Origin: a virus
DNA length: 64,000 nt
IMG/VR virus record: IMGVR_UViG_3300031787_000001
Span: 1 to 64,000 of that record
Direction: 5' to 3' (one strand)
Part shown: one piece after another, positions 35,940-44,144 of the stretch
Layout of the letters: every line of letters begins with the position of its first letter
Position numbering within the stretch: position 1 is the first letter of the stretch
Notes under the pieces: model-generated
What the model was told of the DNA's origin: nothing
Seen by the model: only the letters and a program-made list of their open reading frames with translations
The model's database searches: none
Translations under genes and position numbers: made by a program

Positions 35940-37166
35940 TTAATACAAACCTACTTGATAAAATGTTTTACCTGATAAAATTAATTTTTCGGTAGAACTT
36001 CTACCTAAAACAATATGTGTTTCGGTAATACCTGTATTTGAATAATTAACAGTTTGTCCTGTCCAAGGAGAAATATTTATGGCGTCTACAACATCATCTA
36101 TTCTATTGGCGTATCCAAAATATGTAACACCACCAATTAGTCCACCAGCAAATACCAACCCAACAATTTTTCTTGTTCCTGAAATATCAGCAACAAGAGC
36201 GGATCCCGAATCACCACCATTTATTGGATATGAACATATACTACCATTCGGTGTTGTAGTTGCACTCGCAATAAATTGTATACATCTACCAAATTGAACC
36301 ACAGTGTCGTTCCCCTGCTTAGTATATGCAATATTAATTGTTACAGGATATGAATTTGTTAAAAGTTTCATTTCACCTTCACCTTTAGATCCGGTCGTTC
36401 TACCCGCACTAAATAAATTGTTTTTATTTGTTAATAATCCGTCAATTTCAGAAGAAGTTGCAAATTCGAGTGGTTGCGTCCATCCGGTAACACCTTCCAT
36501 TAAATAAGAAGTACTTATGTTAATATCTGAAGAATTAATGGTTGTTAATGCAACATCTGCATAGTTTATTGAACCACTTGAAATTGGTTTATATTTTTTT
36601 ACTTTACCAATTGCATTATTTAAACTTGAATTACCCGATTCATTTGGTTGTGTAACAAAATCATTAAGTATTGATGTTTTTATTCCACCTAAACTTCTAT
36701 CTGAATTTAAAAATGCATCGTAAACTAAAACATGATTATTTGATACACCCACCAATGAATTTGTCTCGTTGTCAACAGCCAAAAACCCCATCGTCCCAAC
36801 AAACCCACTTAAATCACTAAAATTTGTTACAGATATACCACATTTTAAAGGTCTTATTTTATTTCTATTGGATGGAGGTGTTGTTTGCCAATTATAAAAA
36901 TCAGAAGGACATGTTAATGGTTTTATTTCCAATTCTACCACATCTGTTTTAAATGTCTCACCAGAATATGTTATGGTATTTGGGATTAAATCTTTTTCAT
37001 CCACTTGTTCTATCGGTAATTTTTTCGACACACTGAAAATCAATGATTTTTCTGTTGTTAATAAACCATTTTTTGTTTTATATCCATATCCAACACCAAT
37101 AACATTATCTGAAGTCTCTTGTTGATATTTTATTGTCAATTCATCCAATAATTTCATGTCTTCCAT
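35940..37166 (-). CDS. Trypsin-like (chymotrypsin-fold) serine protease
   Basis: A 408-residue protein with the full catalytic triad in order: His145 in GVSNNHVLVYD, Asp204 in NYADVALTT, Ser320 in INGGDSGSALVAD (the GDSGS signature of family S1). The N-terminal part (IGVGYGYKTKNGLLTTEKSL) resembles a family of bacterial S1 proteases with a beta-rich pro-region that stays attached. The last 40 residues form a separate beta tail ending TFYQVGLY. No signal peptide, so it acts inside the cell or on the particle. It starts 3 nt after the PT-repeat fibre gene. Proteases in a fibre cassette may mature adhesins or cut host surface protein; the substrate is unknown. Confidence 0.8.
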   Translation of the reverse strand: MEDMKLLDELTIKYQQETSDNVIGVGYGYKTKNGLLTTEKSLIFSVSKKLPIEQVDEKDLIPNTITYSGETFKTDVVELEIKPLTCPSDFYNWQTTPPSNRNKIRPLKCGISVTNFSDLSGFVGTMGFLAVDNETNSLVGVSNNHVLVYDAFLNSDRSLGGIKTSILNDFVTQPNESGNSSLNNAIGKVKKYKPISSGSINYADVALTTINSSDINISTSYLMEGVTGWTQPLEFATSSEIDGLLTNKNNLFSAGRTTGSKGEGEMKLLTNSYPVTINIAYTKQGNDTVVQFGRCIQFIASATTTPNGSICSYPINGGDSGSALVADISGTRKIVGLVFAGGLIGGVTYFGYANRIDDVVDAINISPWTGQTVNYSNTGITETHIVLGRSSTEKLILSGKTFYQVGLY

Positions 37167-37169
37167 ATG

Positions 37170-40100
37170 TTATAAATTTGGTATAAAGATAAATAATGTG
37201 TTGACTGTTGAATCAATTATTAAAAAATCAGAATTTTCTGTTAATATATTATCCGAACCTTCCGTTGATAAATAATCTTCAGGGACACTTGTCGATGTTG
37301 GCGTTGGTGTAGGTGTTGGAGTTGGCGTCTCAGTTGGTGTAGGTGTACTAGTTTCAGTTGGTGTAGGTGTACTAGTTTCTGTTGGTGTAGGTGTACTAGT
37401 TTCTGTTGGCGTTTCTGTTGGTGTAGGTGTACTAGTTTCTGTTGGTGTAGGTGTACTAGTTTCTGTTGGCGTTTCTGTTGGTGTAGGTGTACTAGTTTCT
37501 GTTGGCGTTTCTGTTGGTGTAGGTGTACTAGTTTCTGTTGGTGTTGGCGTCTCCGTAGGAGTTGGCGTTTCTGTTGGCGTAGGTGTACTAGTTTCAGTTG
37601 GTGTTGGCGTACTAGTCTCCGTAGGAGTTGGTGTCTCGGTTGGCGTAGGTGTACTAGTTTCTGTTGGTGTTGGCGTTTCTGTTGGTGTCTCGGTTGGCGT
37701 TGGTGTACTAGTTTCAGTTGGTGTTGGTGACGGTGTTGGGTCAGGACACTCATCCTGTTCTAATGAAATATAATCACTATTCTCAGTTAATACATAAAAC
37801 CCATCTTCTTTTGTTAATAATTTTTCACAAGTTTCTATTGGTGTTGGTGTTGGCGTTTCAGTTGGTGTTGGCGTACTAGTCTCCGTAGGAGTTGGTGTCT
37901 CGGTTGGTGTTGGTGTTTCTGTTGCAGTTGGCGTAGGTGTTTCTGTTGCGGTTGGTGTAGGTGTACTAGTTTCTGTTGGTGTTGGCGTTGGTGTACTAGT
38001 TTCAGTTGGCGTTGGTGTACTAGTTTCTGTTGGTGTAGGTGTACTAGTTTCTGTTGGTGTTGGCGTTGGTGTACTAGTTTCTGTTGGTGTTGGCGTTGGT
38101 GTACTAGTTTCTGTTGGTGTTGGCGTCTCCGTAGGAGTTGGCGTTTCAGTTGGCGTTGGTGTACTAGTTTCTGTTGGTGTTGGCGTCTCCGTAGGAGTTG
38201 GCGTTTCAGTTGGTGTTGGCGTACTAGTCTCCGTAGGAGTTGGTGTCTCGGTTGGCGTTGGCGTAATAGTTTCAGTTGGTGTTGGGGACGGTGTTGGGGT
38301 CGGTGTTGCTGTAGGTGTAGGAGTAGGTATTGTCACATACACATAGTTAGTTGAAATTGTGAAACCACTTAAAGTTCCTCCTGTTGTATTAACAGTAATA
38401 TTTTCAAATTGAGATTCTAGTGTTAGTTCATTATAATTACCATTTGTTACGATTTGTGTCGTTCCACTTGTTGTACCACTTGATAATAATAATGTAACAT
38501 TATTAATTATCGGACTTCCAGTTGTGGTATATAATACCTCATCAAAATTTAAAGAAATGTCAAAATCATATTGTTGAAATATATATGTATTATAATTACT
38601 GATTATTGAACCTTCAGTATGTTCAGATTCAATAATTATTGTACCACAATTTCCATCTTCAAATATTATATAATCACCATTTTCAGTTGTTATTAAATTA
38701 CCATTTTCACCTTCAACTATTATTTCACATAATGGTAATGTAGGTGTTGGTGTTGGAGTTGGTGTTTCTGTTGGAGTTGGAGTCTCAGTTGGTGTAGGCG
38801 TTGGCGTACTAGTTTCAGTTGGTGTAGGCGTTGGCGTACTAGTTTCAGTTGGTGTAGGCGTTGGTGTTTCTGTTGCAGTTGGCGTTGGCGTACTAGTTTC
38901 AGTTGGTGTAGGCGTTGGTGTTTCTGTTGCAGTTGGCGTTGGGGTTGATGTTGCGGTTGGTGTAGGCGTTGGAATAGGTCCGGGTTCCGCACCAAAAATA
39001 CCCCATAAAAGATTTGTTCTAAATTCTATACCAGTAAATGTTAATGTTATTTGACTATGTGTACCTGGGAATCTTATAACACCATATCCTTCATTTGATG
39101 ATATTTTTTTATTTATTGGATCAACTATTAGTCCATTAAAACATGTCGGATAACATGGATCAAAATTAACAAAATCAACATCGGTAAAGAATGTTTGAGT
39201 TTGTGTCGGCGAACCTAAAGACCAAACACCTAATAATGCGTCTGTTATTTGAGGATTAAATGTAAAGGTTAATTGATTTGGACCCTCAACTAAATAGGTT
39301 ATACCAGTACTCGGTTGTGTAACATCAGTACATGTTAAACAATCTGTAAATTGTGCACTTTCTTTACTTACAATTCCCGATCCACTATAACTCACTGAAA
39401 CATCATGAGATTGTGTTGTTGTTATAATTTGACCTTCAGTAACACCTGTATTTATAAAATATTCCCAAACAATATTTTGAATACTTGGTGTTGGTGGAAG
39501 TGTAGGTGTTGGAGGAGTACAATCGTTTATCTCGGTATATATTATACTACCATCTTCTGTTGTTATAATGATATCATTTTCACCTGACACAACACCAATA
39601 CAAGTACCTATATTAGTGGTTATACCACCTTCATCATCAATAACACTTGATGCACAGAAATAAACCTGACTATTACCCGAAACTTCAATTGTGATAGGTG
39701 AAGAAGTTAAACAATCCAAATATGTTACAAAACTTGAACTTGGGAAAGTGTTATTTGCTAAATAACAATAACAATTAAGTATAGTAGGTGTTGGCGTTGG
39801 TGTAGGTGTACTAGTTTCTGTTGGTGTAGGTGTACTAGTTTCTGTTGGTGTAGGTGTACTAGTTTCAGTTGGTGTTGGTGTACTAGTTTCTGTTGGTGTA
39901 GGTGTACTAGTTTCAGTTGGCGTTGGTGTACTAGTTTCAGTTGGTGTAGGTGTACTAGTTTCTGTTGGTGTTGGTGTACTAGTTTCAGTTGGCGTTGGGG
40001 TTGATGTTGCGGTTGGAGTACTAGTTGCAGTTGGAGTACTAGTTGCAGTTGGAGTACTAGTTGCAGTTGGAGTACTAGTTGCAGTTGGAGTACTAGTTGC

Positions 40101-40622
40101 AGTTGGTGTTGGAGTACTAGTTGCAGTTGGTGTTGGAGTACTAGTTGCTGTTGGAGTACTAGTTGCGGTTGGGGTTGGTGTAATTGTGGGTGTTGGGGTT
40201 AATGTCGGGCTAGGTGTTGGTGTCGGAATGGCAATACTTAAATAATGAGTTTCTCCCGATATTCCAACATATGTATATATATGATTACTTAGTATTATAT
40301 GAGAATAGATATATTCAGGAACATTAAAATGTGTTACAAATTCATTGTAGTTAAATGTTACAGATAAACCGGAATATATATAATTAGGATTATTTATCGT
40401 ATTATCTATCTCAACAAGTGTTATTGTTAAGGTATTACTACTAAAATTTTCTAAACTATCGTCTATTTTTAATGAATTATAAAAAATTGGACCACTAAAA
40501 TCAAGTACCTCTTTATTGTAATCATTACCTATTTTTGATAATTCATAATCGTAATATTCTGAGCTATCCAATTTAACATCTAATCTAGACCCAAAAAACT
40601 TTAAAATGTTCTGATTATTCAT
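37170..40622 (-). CDS. Large fibre/adhesin with Pro-Thr-Glu-Ser repeat linkers
   Basis: A 1150-residue protein. Residues about 1-130 form an N-terminal beta domain. Four Pro-Thr blocks (about residues 130-282, 548-630, 765-930 and 961-1112) made of [14 protein letters not shown] and similar units link beta domains. Short recurring modules follow the linkers, such as [26 protein letters not shown] and [13 protein letters not shown], which look like small beta hairpins; some are bracketed by Cys. The blocks are rich in Ser/Thr and resemble mucin-like or O-glycosylated stalks. It has a late motif only 5 nt before the ATG and is followed 3 nt later by the protease gene. It probably forms a flexible extended fibre. 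Confidence 0.75.
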   Translation of the reverse strand: MNNQNILKFFGSRLDVKLDSSEYYDYELSKIGNDYNKEVLDFSGPIFYNSLKIDDSLENFSSNTLTITLVEIDNTINNPNYIYSGLSVTFNYNEFVTHFNVPEYIYSHIILSNHIYTYVGISGETHYLSIAIPTPTPSPTLTPTPTITPTPTATSTPTATSTPTPTATSTPTPTATSTPTATSTPTATSTPTATSTPTATSTPTATSTPTPTETSTPTPTETSTPTPTETSTPTPTETSTPTPTETSTPTPTETSTPTPTETSTPTPTETSTPTPTPTPTILNCYCYLANNTFPSSSFVTYLDCLTSSPITIEVSGNSQVYFCASSVIDDEGGITTNIGTCIGVVSGENDIIITTEDGSIIYTEINDCTPPTPTLPPTPSIQNIVWEYFINTGVTEGQIITTTQSHDVSVSYSGSGIVSKESAQFTDCLTCTDVTQPSTGITYLVEGPNQLTFTFNPQITDALLGVWSLGSPTQTQTFFTDVDFVNFDPCYPTCFNGLIVDPINKKISSNEGYGVIRFPGTHSQITLTFTGIEFRTNLLWGIFGAEPGPIPTPTPTATSTPTPTATETPTPTPTETSTPTPTATETPTPTPTETSTPTPTPTETSTPTPTPTETPTPTETPTPTPTPTLPLCEIIVEGENGNLITTENGDYIIFEDGNCGTIIIESEHTEGSIISNYNTYIFQQYDFDISLNFDEVLYTTTGSPIINNVTLLLSSGTTSGTTQIVTNGNYNELTLESQFENITVNTTGGTLSGFTISTNYVYVTIPTPTPTATPTPTPSPTPTETITPTPTETPTPTETSTPTPTETPTPTETPTPTETSTPTPTETPTPTETPTPTETSTPTPTPTETSTPTPTPTETSTPTPTETSTPTPTETSTPTPTPTETSTPTPTATETPTPTATETPTPTETPTPTETSTPTPTETPTPTPIETCEKLLTKEDGFYVLTENSDYISLEQDECPDPTPSPTPTETSTPTPTETPTETPTPTETSTPTPTETPTPTETSTPTPTETSTPTPTETPTPTETPTPTETSTPTPTETPTETSTPTPTETPTETSTPTPTETSTPTPTETPTETSTPTPTETSTPTPTETSTPTPTETPTPTPTPTPTSTSVPEDYLSTEGSDNILTENSDFLIIDSTVNTLFIFIPNL
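37287..37743 (-). repeat. Pro-Thr coding repeat block (C-terminal)
   Basis: Tandem DNA repeats based on 24-bp units coding TPTPTETS and 12-bp units coding TETP, with many near-identical copies separated by ACTAGT (Thr-Ser) steps. Confidence 0.85.
37837..38331 (-). repeat. Pro-Thr coding repeat block
   Basis: The longest block of near-identical PTPTETS and PTETP units; suited to slippage or unequal recombination. Confidence 0.85.
38735..38980 (-). repeat. Pro-Thr coding repeat block
   Basis: Shorter block of PTPTETS and PTATETP units between two folded modules. Confidence 0.85.
39781..40233 (-). repeat. Pro-Thr coding repeat block (N-terminal)
   Basis: Two different sub-arrays lie side by side: 24-bp units coding TPTPTETS, then 18-bp units coding TATSTP. 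The two periods suggest separate expansion events. Confidence 0.85.
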
Positions 40623-40627
40623 ATTTT

Positions 40628-40637
40628 AATAAATATC
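40628..40637 (-). promoter_or_regulatory. Late promoter motif (minus side of divergent pair)
   Basis: GATATTTATT on the minus strand, 5 nt before the ATG of the PT-repeat fibre. Confidence 0.6.
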
Positions 40638-40650
40638 TTTCGAAACGTTT

Positions 40651-40660
40651 GATATTTATA
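40651..40660 (+). promoter_or_regulatory. Late promoter motif (plus side of divergent pair)
   Basis: GATATTTATA on the plus strand, 15 nt before the ATG at 40676. It mirrors the minus-strand copy 13 nt away. Confidence 0.6.
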
Positions 40661-40675
40661 TAAAAAACTGTATTG

Positions 40676-41422
40676 ATGAATAATTTTATAAAACAAGTTA
40701 TTGAAGAGAAATTTCTGTCTAAAAAACAACAAAGATTTTTTTATGCAAAAACTTCCGATAAATCTTTACCAAAGAAAGAAAGAAAGAAATGGTCAAAGTG
40801 GGCTAAAGAGTTTTCAGATAAGACAGATTTCAAAAAACTACCTGATGAAGTAAAAGAAAAGGACATCGAAGAAATCGTTGATGGGTTAGGTAATATTGGT
40901 AGAAGTAAAAAATCTAATAATTTTAATACCAAAGGTATCACATCAAATTCAATAACAGATAAAGTGGTTAAAATGGGTGCAGGTACAATGGGTACACATG
41001 GTGTACATGGTACACACACATCTTTAAGATATTGGGCCGAATCTGATATGAGTAAATCACTTGGATTTGATAAAACCATGGGAGTAGACGCATCATATGA
41101 AGACGCTGAAGACCACTTTGAAGATGAATTAGGTTTAGAACCAGAAGAGGCAAAAGATAGATTAGACCAAATGGGTTATGATAAAAAATTAAAAGACGAT
41201 AAAGTAAGATTGGTTGAAAACCCTAAAAAATTTATTGAGGAGTATATTGATAATATTTTAAGTAAAAAAAACCAATCAAATGATATCCTTTCAAATAAAG
41301 AAATTAATCCTATTATTTTAAAACAAATAAAAGCTTTAAAAAATAGTATGAATAGTAATAATTTATCGATGGAAACAATTGTAAAATATCTATCCGATGA
41401 TGTTGTTAACTTTAAAAAATAA
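40676..41422 (+). CDS. DUF3008-like virion-associated protein
   Basis: A 248-residue charged protein; the ATG at 40676 is chosen over a TTG one codon upstream. The N-terminal part (FLSKKQQRFFYAKTSD then KKERKKWSKWAKEFSD) resembles the SKKQQ(R)FF motif found at the start of many phage-encoded proteins of unknown function. The middle (GAGTMGTHGVHGTHTSLRYW) is Gly/His-rich, with four His in a short space, possibly metal binding. The C-terminus is a Lys-rich helix. It is the first gene of a plus-strand cluster whose stop and start codons almost touch, read from a late promoter, so a particle-associated protein is likely. Confidence 0.65.
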   Translation: MNNFIKQVIEEKFLSKKQQRFFYAKTSDKSLPKKERKKWSKWAKEFSDKTDFKKLPDEVKEKDIEEIVDGLGNIGRSKKSNNFNTKGITSNSITDKVVKMGAGTMGTHGVHGTHTSLRYWAESDMSKSLGFDKTMGVDASYEDAEDHFEDELGLEPEEAKDRLDQMGYDKKLKDDKVRLVENPKKFIEEYIDNILSKKNQSNDILSNKEINPIILKQIKALKNSMNSNNLSMETIVKYLSDDVVNFKK

Positions 41423-41916
41423 TGAATAAAGATCTAAAAGGTAGGATATTTGATATACCACAAAATATTTTAGATAAGATTAATCACACAATTGTTGGTC
41501 TTAATGGTAAACATGCACATGGATTAAATAGGGCAAAAAAGTTACTTTCAGATAAAAAAGTAAAATATGGTCAATTAAAAAGAATAATACACGATATTCA
41601 AAATACAGATAAAATAAAAGATAGAACTAAATATGATTTATGTGGTGGTGACTTGATGAAAGAATGGAGTAGAAAATTTTTAGATGGTGAAAGAGATTTA
41701 GTGGGTAAAAGAAAAGATTCTAAAAAAAGAGCGGACGATATAGGTGGTCTAACTGGAAGTAGAAAAAATAGTCATTTAAAGAAACATACTAAAAGATTTG
41801 GGTTCAAAATCCCTGTAAATTTAATAAAAAGTAATTCAAATAAAAGTTCAATTTCACCAATAACATCTTTAAAGTTATTTGAAGAAATTGAAAAAATAAA
41901 AAAATTAATGTTATAA
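41422..41916 (+). CDS. Basic protein of unknown function
   Basis: A 164-residue Lys-rich protein whose first base overlaps the last base of the preceding stop. Visible segments are a helical N-terminus (KGRIFDIPQNILDKINHTI) and a middle motif CGGDLMKEWSRKFLDGERD, followed by KKRADDIGGLTGSRKNSHLK. The basic charge suggests nucleic-acid or head-interior binding. Similar genes with LCGGDLMxxW occur in marine T4-like genomes next to small structural genes (recollection, not checked). Function unknown. Confidence 0.6.
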   Translation: MNKDLKGRIFDIPQNILDKINHTIVGLNGKHAHGLNRAKKLLSDKKVKYGQLKRIIHDIQNTDKIKDRTKYDLCGGDLMKEWSRKFLDGERDLVGKRKDSKKRADDIGGLTGSRKNSHLKKHTKRFGFKIPVNLIKSNSNKSSISPITSLKLFEEIEKIKKLML

Positions 41917-41917
41917 T

Positions 41918-42577
41918 ATGCCAACACAATTAGAAATTATCGCAAACCAACAAAGAGTTGAACATTTGGCAAGAAATGAATACAACTATTCAGACTTATA
42001 TTCTTCAGTAAACACGAGAGCTTTATCTGATGGTGATGAAGCGGGTAAAGGTGAAAATAATGGTTCTATTGGTTCTTTGACAGACATCAACACAAGAAAC
42101 GATTTAAAAGGTAGAAACATATATAATGAAAACAATGGTTATTCATCGGTAAACACAAGAGCATTATCCGATGGTGATGAACCAGGTAAAGGAGAGAATA
42201 ATGGTAATGTTGGTGGACAAACAGATATATTAACAAGGGTCGATAACACCGGTAGAAATTTATATTCACCTAATAATCAATATTCTTCAGTAAACACGAG
42301 GGCTTTATCTGATGGTGACGAAGCGGGTAAAGGTGAAAACAACGGTTCTATCGGGGGTCAAACAGATATTTTCACAAGAGTTGATAATACTGGCAGAAAC
42401 TTATATTCCCCTAATAATCAATATTCTTCAGTAAACACAAGAGCATTATCTGATGGTGACGAAGCGGGTAAGGGGGAGAATAATGGATCTGTAGGTTCAT
42501 TAACAGATATAAACATAAGAGTAGATAATACAGGTAGGAACATTTACGGACTAACAAGACAATATCCTGATTTCTAA
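41918..42577 (+). CDS. Protein of four 47-residue tandem repeats
   Basis: A 219-residue protein. After 27 N-terminal residues (MPTQLEIIANQQRVEHLARN) come four copies of a 47-residue unit starting YSSVNTRALSDGDE and ending in GRNIYxxNNG/Q, at residues 28-74, 75-121, 122-168 and 169-215. Copies are nearly identical; only a few positions (SLTDI/GQTDI, NTR/FTR) differ. The units contain DGDEAGKGENNGSIG, a calcium-loop-like Asp/Asn/Gly stretch. Such repeat proteins are found in marine T4-like phages as structural or head-decoration proteins. One base after the previous stop, one operon. Confidence 0.7.
   Translation: MPTQLEIIANQQRVEHLARNEYNYSDLYSSVNTRALSDGDEAGKGENNGSIGSLTDINTRNDLKGRNIYNENNGYSSVNTRALSDGDEPGKGENNGNVGGQTDILTRVDNTGRNLYSPNNQYSSVNTRALSDGDEAGKGENNGSIGGQTDIFTRVDNTGRNLYSPNNQYSSVNTRALSDGDEAGKGENNGSVGSLTDINIRVDNTGRNIYGLTRQYPDF
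41999..42562 (+). repeat. Four 141-bp tandem repeats
   Basis: Direct coding repeats in the preceding gene; many third-position differences, so they are old or under gene-conversion, not a recent expansion. Confidence 0.8.
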
Positions 42578-43464
42578 TGAAAATAAAAAAAATATTATTT
42601 AATCTTTTAAATGAACAGGTCGTTCTTCAAAGTACAAGAACGAAACCAATTGTTAATGCAATTAAAAATAGGAATCCGATTACATTTTATTATTCTGGAC
42701 CAAGAAAACCTAAAAAAGATAGTGTAAAACCAGGTAACAGAATAAAAGGTGAGGCAGTCGCAATAGGGTTAAATAAAAAAGGTAATTTAGTTATTAGAAT
42801 GTGGGTCCAACCCCCATCAGTATCAAAAAGAGGATTTGAGGAACATGGTTGGAGAACATTTATGGTTTCAAGAATGAGTAATATACAAATATTAACAAAC
42901 GAAAAGTTTGACACAAAAAGACCACAATATAAAGAAGGTGATGACGGTAGTATGAGTGTCACATATGTTACATCCGATTGGACATCAACACCACCAGTAT
43001 CTAAAAAACCAGAAATAAAACAACCCCAACAACCAACTAATTTACCACAACCTAAACCAGAAGAAAAACCAACTAAAAAACCTGAACAATTACCACAACC
43101 TAAACCAGAAGAAAAACCAACTAAAGAACCTGAAATAGTTAGTACAACAAAATATGACGTTGATGTTTATACTACACTAAAACCGAAAATAAAAGATATT
43201 AATGGTAAAAAAGTGGTTTCAACACAAGATTATCAAAATTCATTAAATGATCTTTATAAGAAAAAAGAAACAGAATGGATTGATAATCAGAAAAAAATTG
43301 GCGGGAACATAAGGCCAGGTGAGGGAACAAGAAATAAATTTAAAAAAGATTCTAAATTCGAATTAGATAAGTTATTGTCTAATGACAAGATAGAAGTTTC
43401 GGACGAACAAGAAACACAACTTAATGAAACTATAAAAAGATTTAAATCTTTAATTTTTTATTAA
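42577..43464 (+). CDS. WYL-like domain protein with Pro-Lys linker
   Basis: A 295-residue protein whose first base overlaps the previous stop. Residues about 20-115 (PIVNAIKNRNPITFYYSGPR, then an EAVAIGLNKKGNLVIRMWV strand and GWRTFMVSRMSNIQIL) follow the plan of WYL domains (conserved I-x-x-A-I, Y, R-x-x-P-x-G and a terminal I/V pattern), which bind ligands or nucleic acid in bacterial regulators. A linker with two copies of LPQPKPEEKPTK lies at about 152-182, then a charged helical domain to the end. A DNA-binding helix-turn-helix is not visible. Its place in a structural cluster is unexpected. A moderate call. Confidence 0.6.
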   Translation: MKIKKILFNLLNEQVVLQSTRTKPIVNAIKNRNPITFYYSGPRKPKKDSVKPGNRIKGEAVAIGLNKKGNLVIRMWVQPPSVSKRGFEEHGWRTFMVSRMSNIQILTNEKFDTKRPQYKEGDDGSMSVTYVTSDWTSTPPVSKKPEIKQPQQPTNLPQPKPEEKPTKKPEQLPQPKPEEKPTKEPEIVSTTKYDVDVYTTLKPKIKDINGKKVVSTQDYQNSLNDLYKKKETEWIDNQKKIGGNIRPGEGTRNKFKKDSKFELDKLLSNDKIEVSDEQETQLNETIKRFKSLIFY

Positions 43465-43496
43465 AAAATAATATATTATATAAAATATTTAATATT

Positions 43497-44096
43497 ATGT
43501 CAGGGAGAGGAACAGTATCGGAAAACGATTTAATGTATAAATTGGTTAACGCCAAAAAAGTAATGAATAAAGTAGAGACAGGATCTTATCAAAGAGGTAA
43601 TGTAAATGAAGAAATTTTAAGATCTTCACCAGAAGAAATAATTTCAAATAAACAAATGACGAATCAACCAATATCTAATCAATCTCATTTGAAACCTGTT
43701 AACTCAAATTTGAATGTTGATAAAATCAACCAATCCAAATTACCTGATGCAATTAAAAAAGCAATGATTGAAAATCCAATACCTCAAATATCTTTAAACG
43801 ACACGATAGATATGAATTTTGTTCAAGGAGCAAAAAGATTAATGGAACGTGAAGGTATGATATCAAAAAAACCAAAATCACAACCACAACAAGTGATTAA
43901 TGAATCATATGTGTCTTCAGATTTAATATCACAATTAACACCAATAATTGAAAATACAATTAGAAAAGTTTTAGACGAAAAATTAAATCAATTACTTACA
44001 GCACAACAAACAGCAAGTATTAATGAAAACTTGGTATTAAAAGTAGGTGACTCCATTTTTAAAGGAAAAATAACTGGAGTAAATAAGTCAAAATAA
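43497..44096 (+). CDS. Small virion-associated protein of unknown function
   Basis: A 199-residue Ser/Asn/Gln-rich protein (start SGRGTVSENDLMYKLVNAKK). The C-terminal part, after a disordered linker, has VINESYVSSDLISQLTPIIE and a helix IRKVLDEKLNQLL, then ends in a small beta segment LVLKVGDSIFKGKITGVNK that could be a hairpin. It could be a scaffold- or prohead-related protein. The reading frame ends the first plus-strand cluster, followed by a T-run region before the glycosyltransferase gene. Confidence 0.55.
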   Translation: MSGRGTVSENDLMYKLVNAKKVMNKVETGSYQRGNVNEEILRSSPEEIISNKQMTNQPISNQSHLKPVNSNLNVDKINQSKLPDAIKKAMIENPIPQISLNDTIDMNFVQGAKRLMEREGMISKKPKSQPQQVINESYVSSDLISQLTPIIENTIRKVLDEKLNQLLTAQQTASINENLVLKVGDSIFKGKITGVNKSK

Positions 44097-44130
44097 TTTG
44101 TTTTTTCATTTTTTTTTCGTATAATTTAGA
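44097..44130 (+). promoter_or_regulatory. Host-like promoter candidate (TTTG/TATAATTT)
   Basis: TTTG at 44097-44100 and TATAATTTAG at 44120-44129 are 19 nt apart, about the spacing reported for Bacteroidota housekeeping sigma promoters (TTTG, then TAnnTTTG). It would serve the glycosyltransferase gene 15 nt later. Confidence 0.35.
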
Positions 44131-44144
44131 CATATAATATTAAT

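Noticed and set aside
37241-37753. His/Gln/Arg/Leu-rich 170-residue frame on the minus strand
   Set aside because: It is an alternate frame of the Pro-Thr repeats; repeats without stops in one frame keep others open.
38720-38995. Gln/His/Leu-rich 91-residue frame
   Set aside because: Same repeat shadow of the fibre gene.
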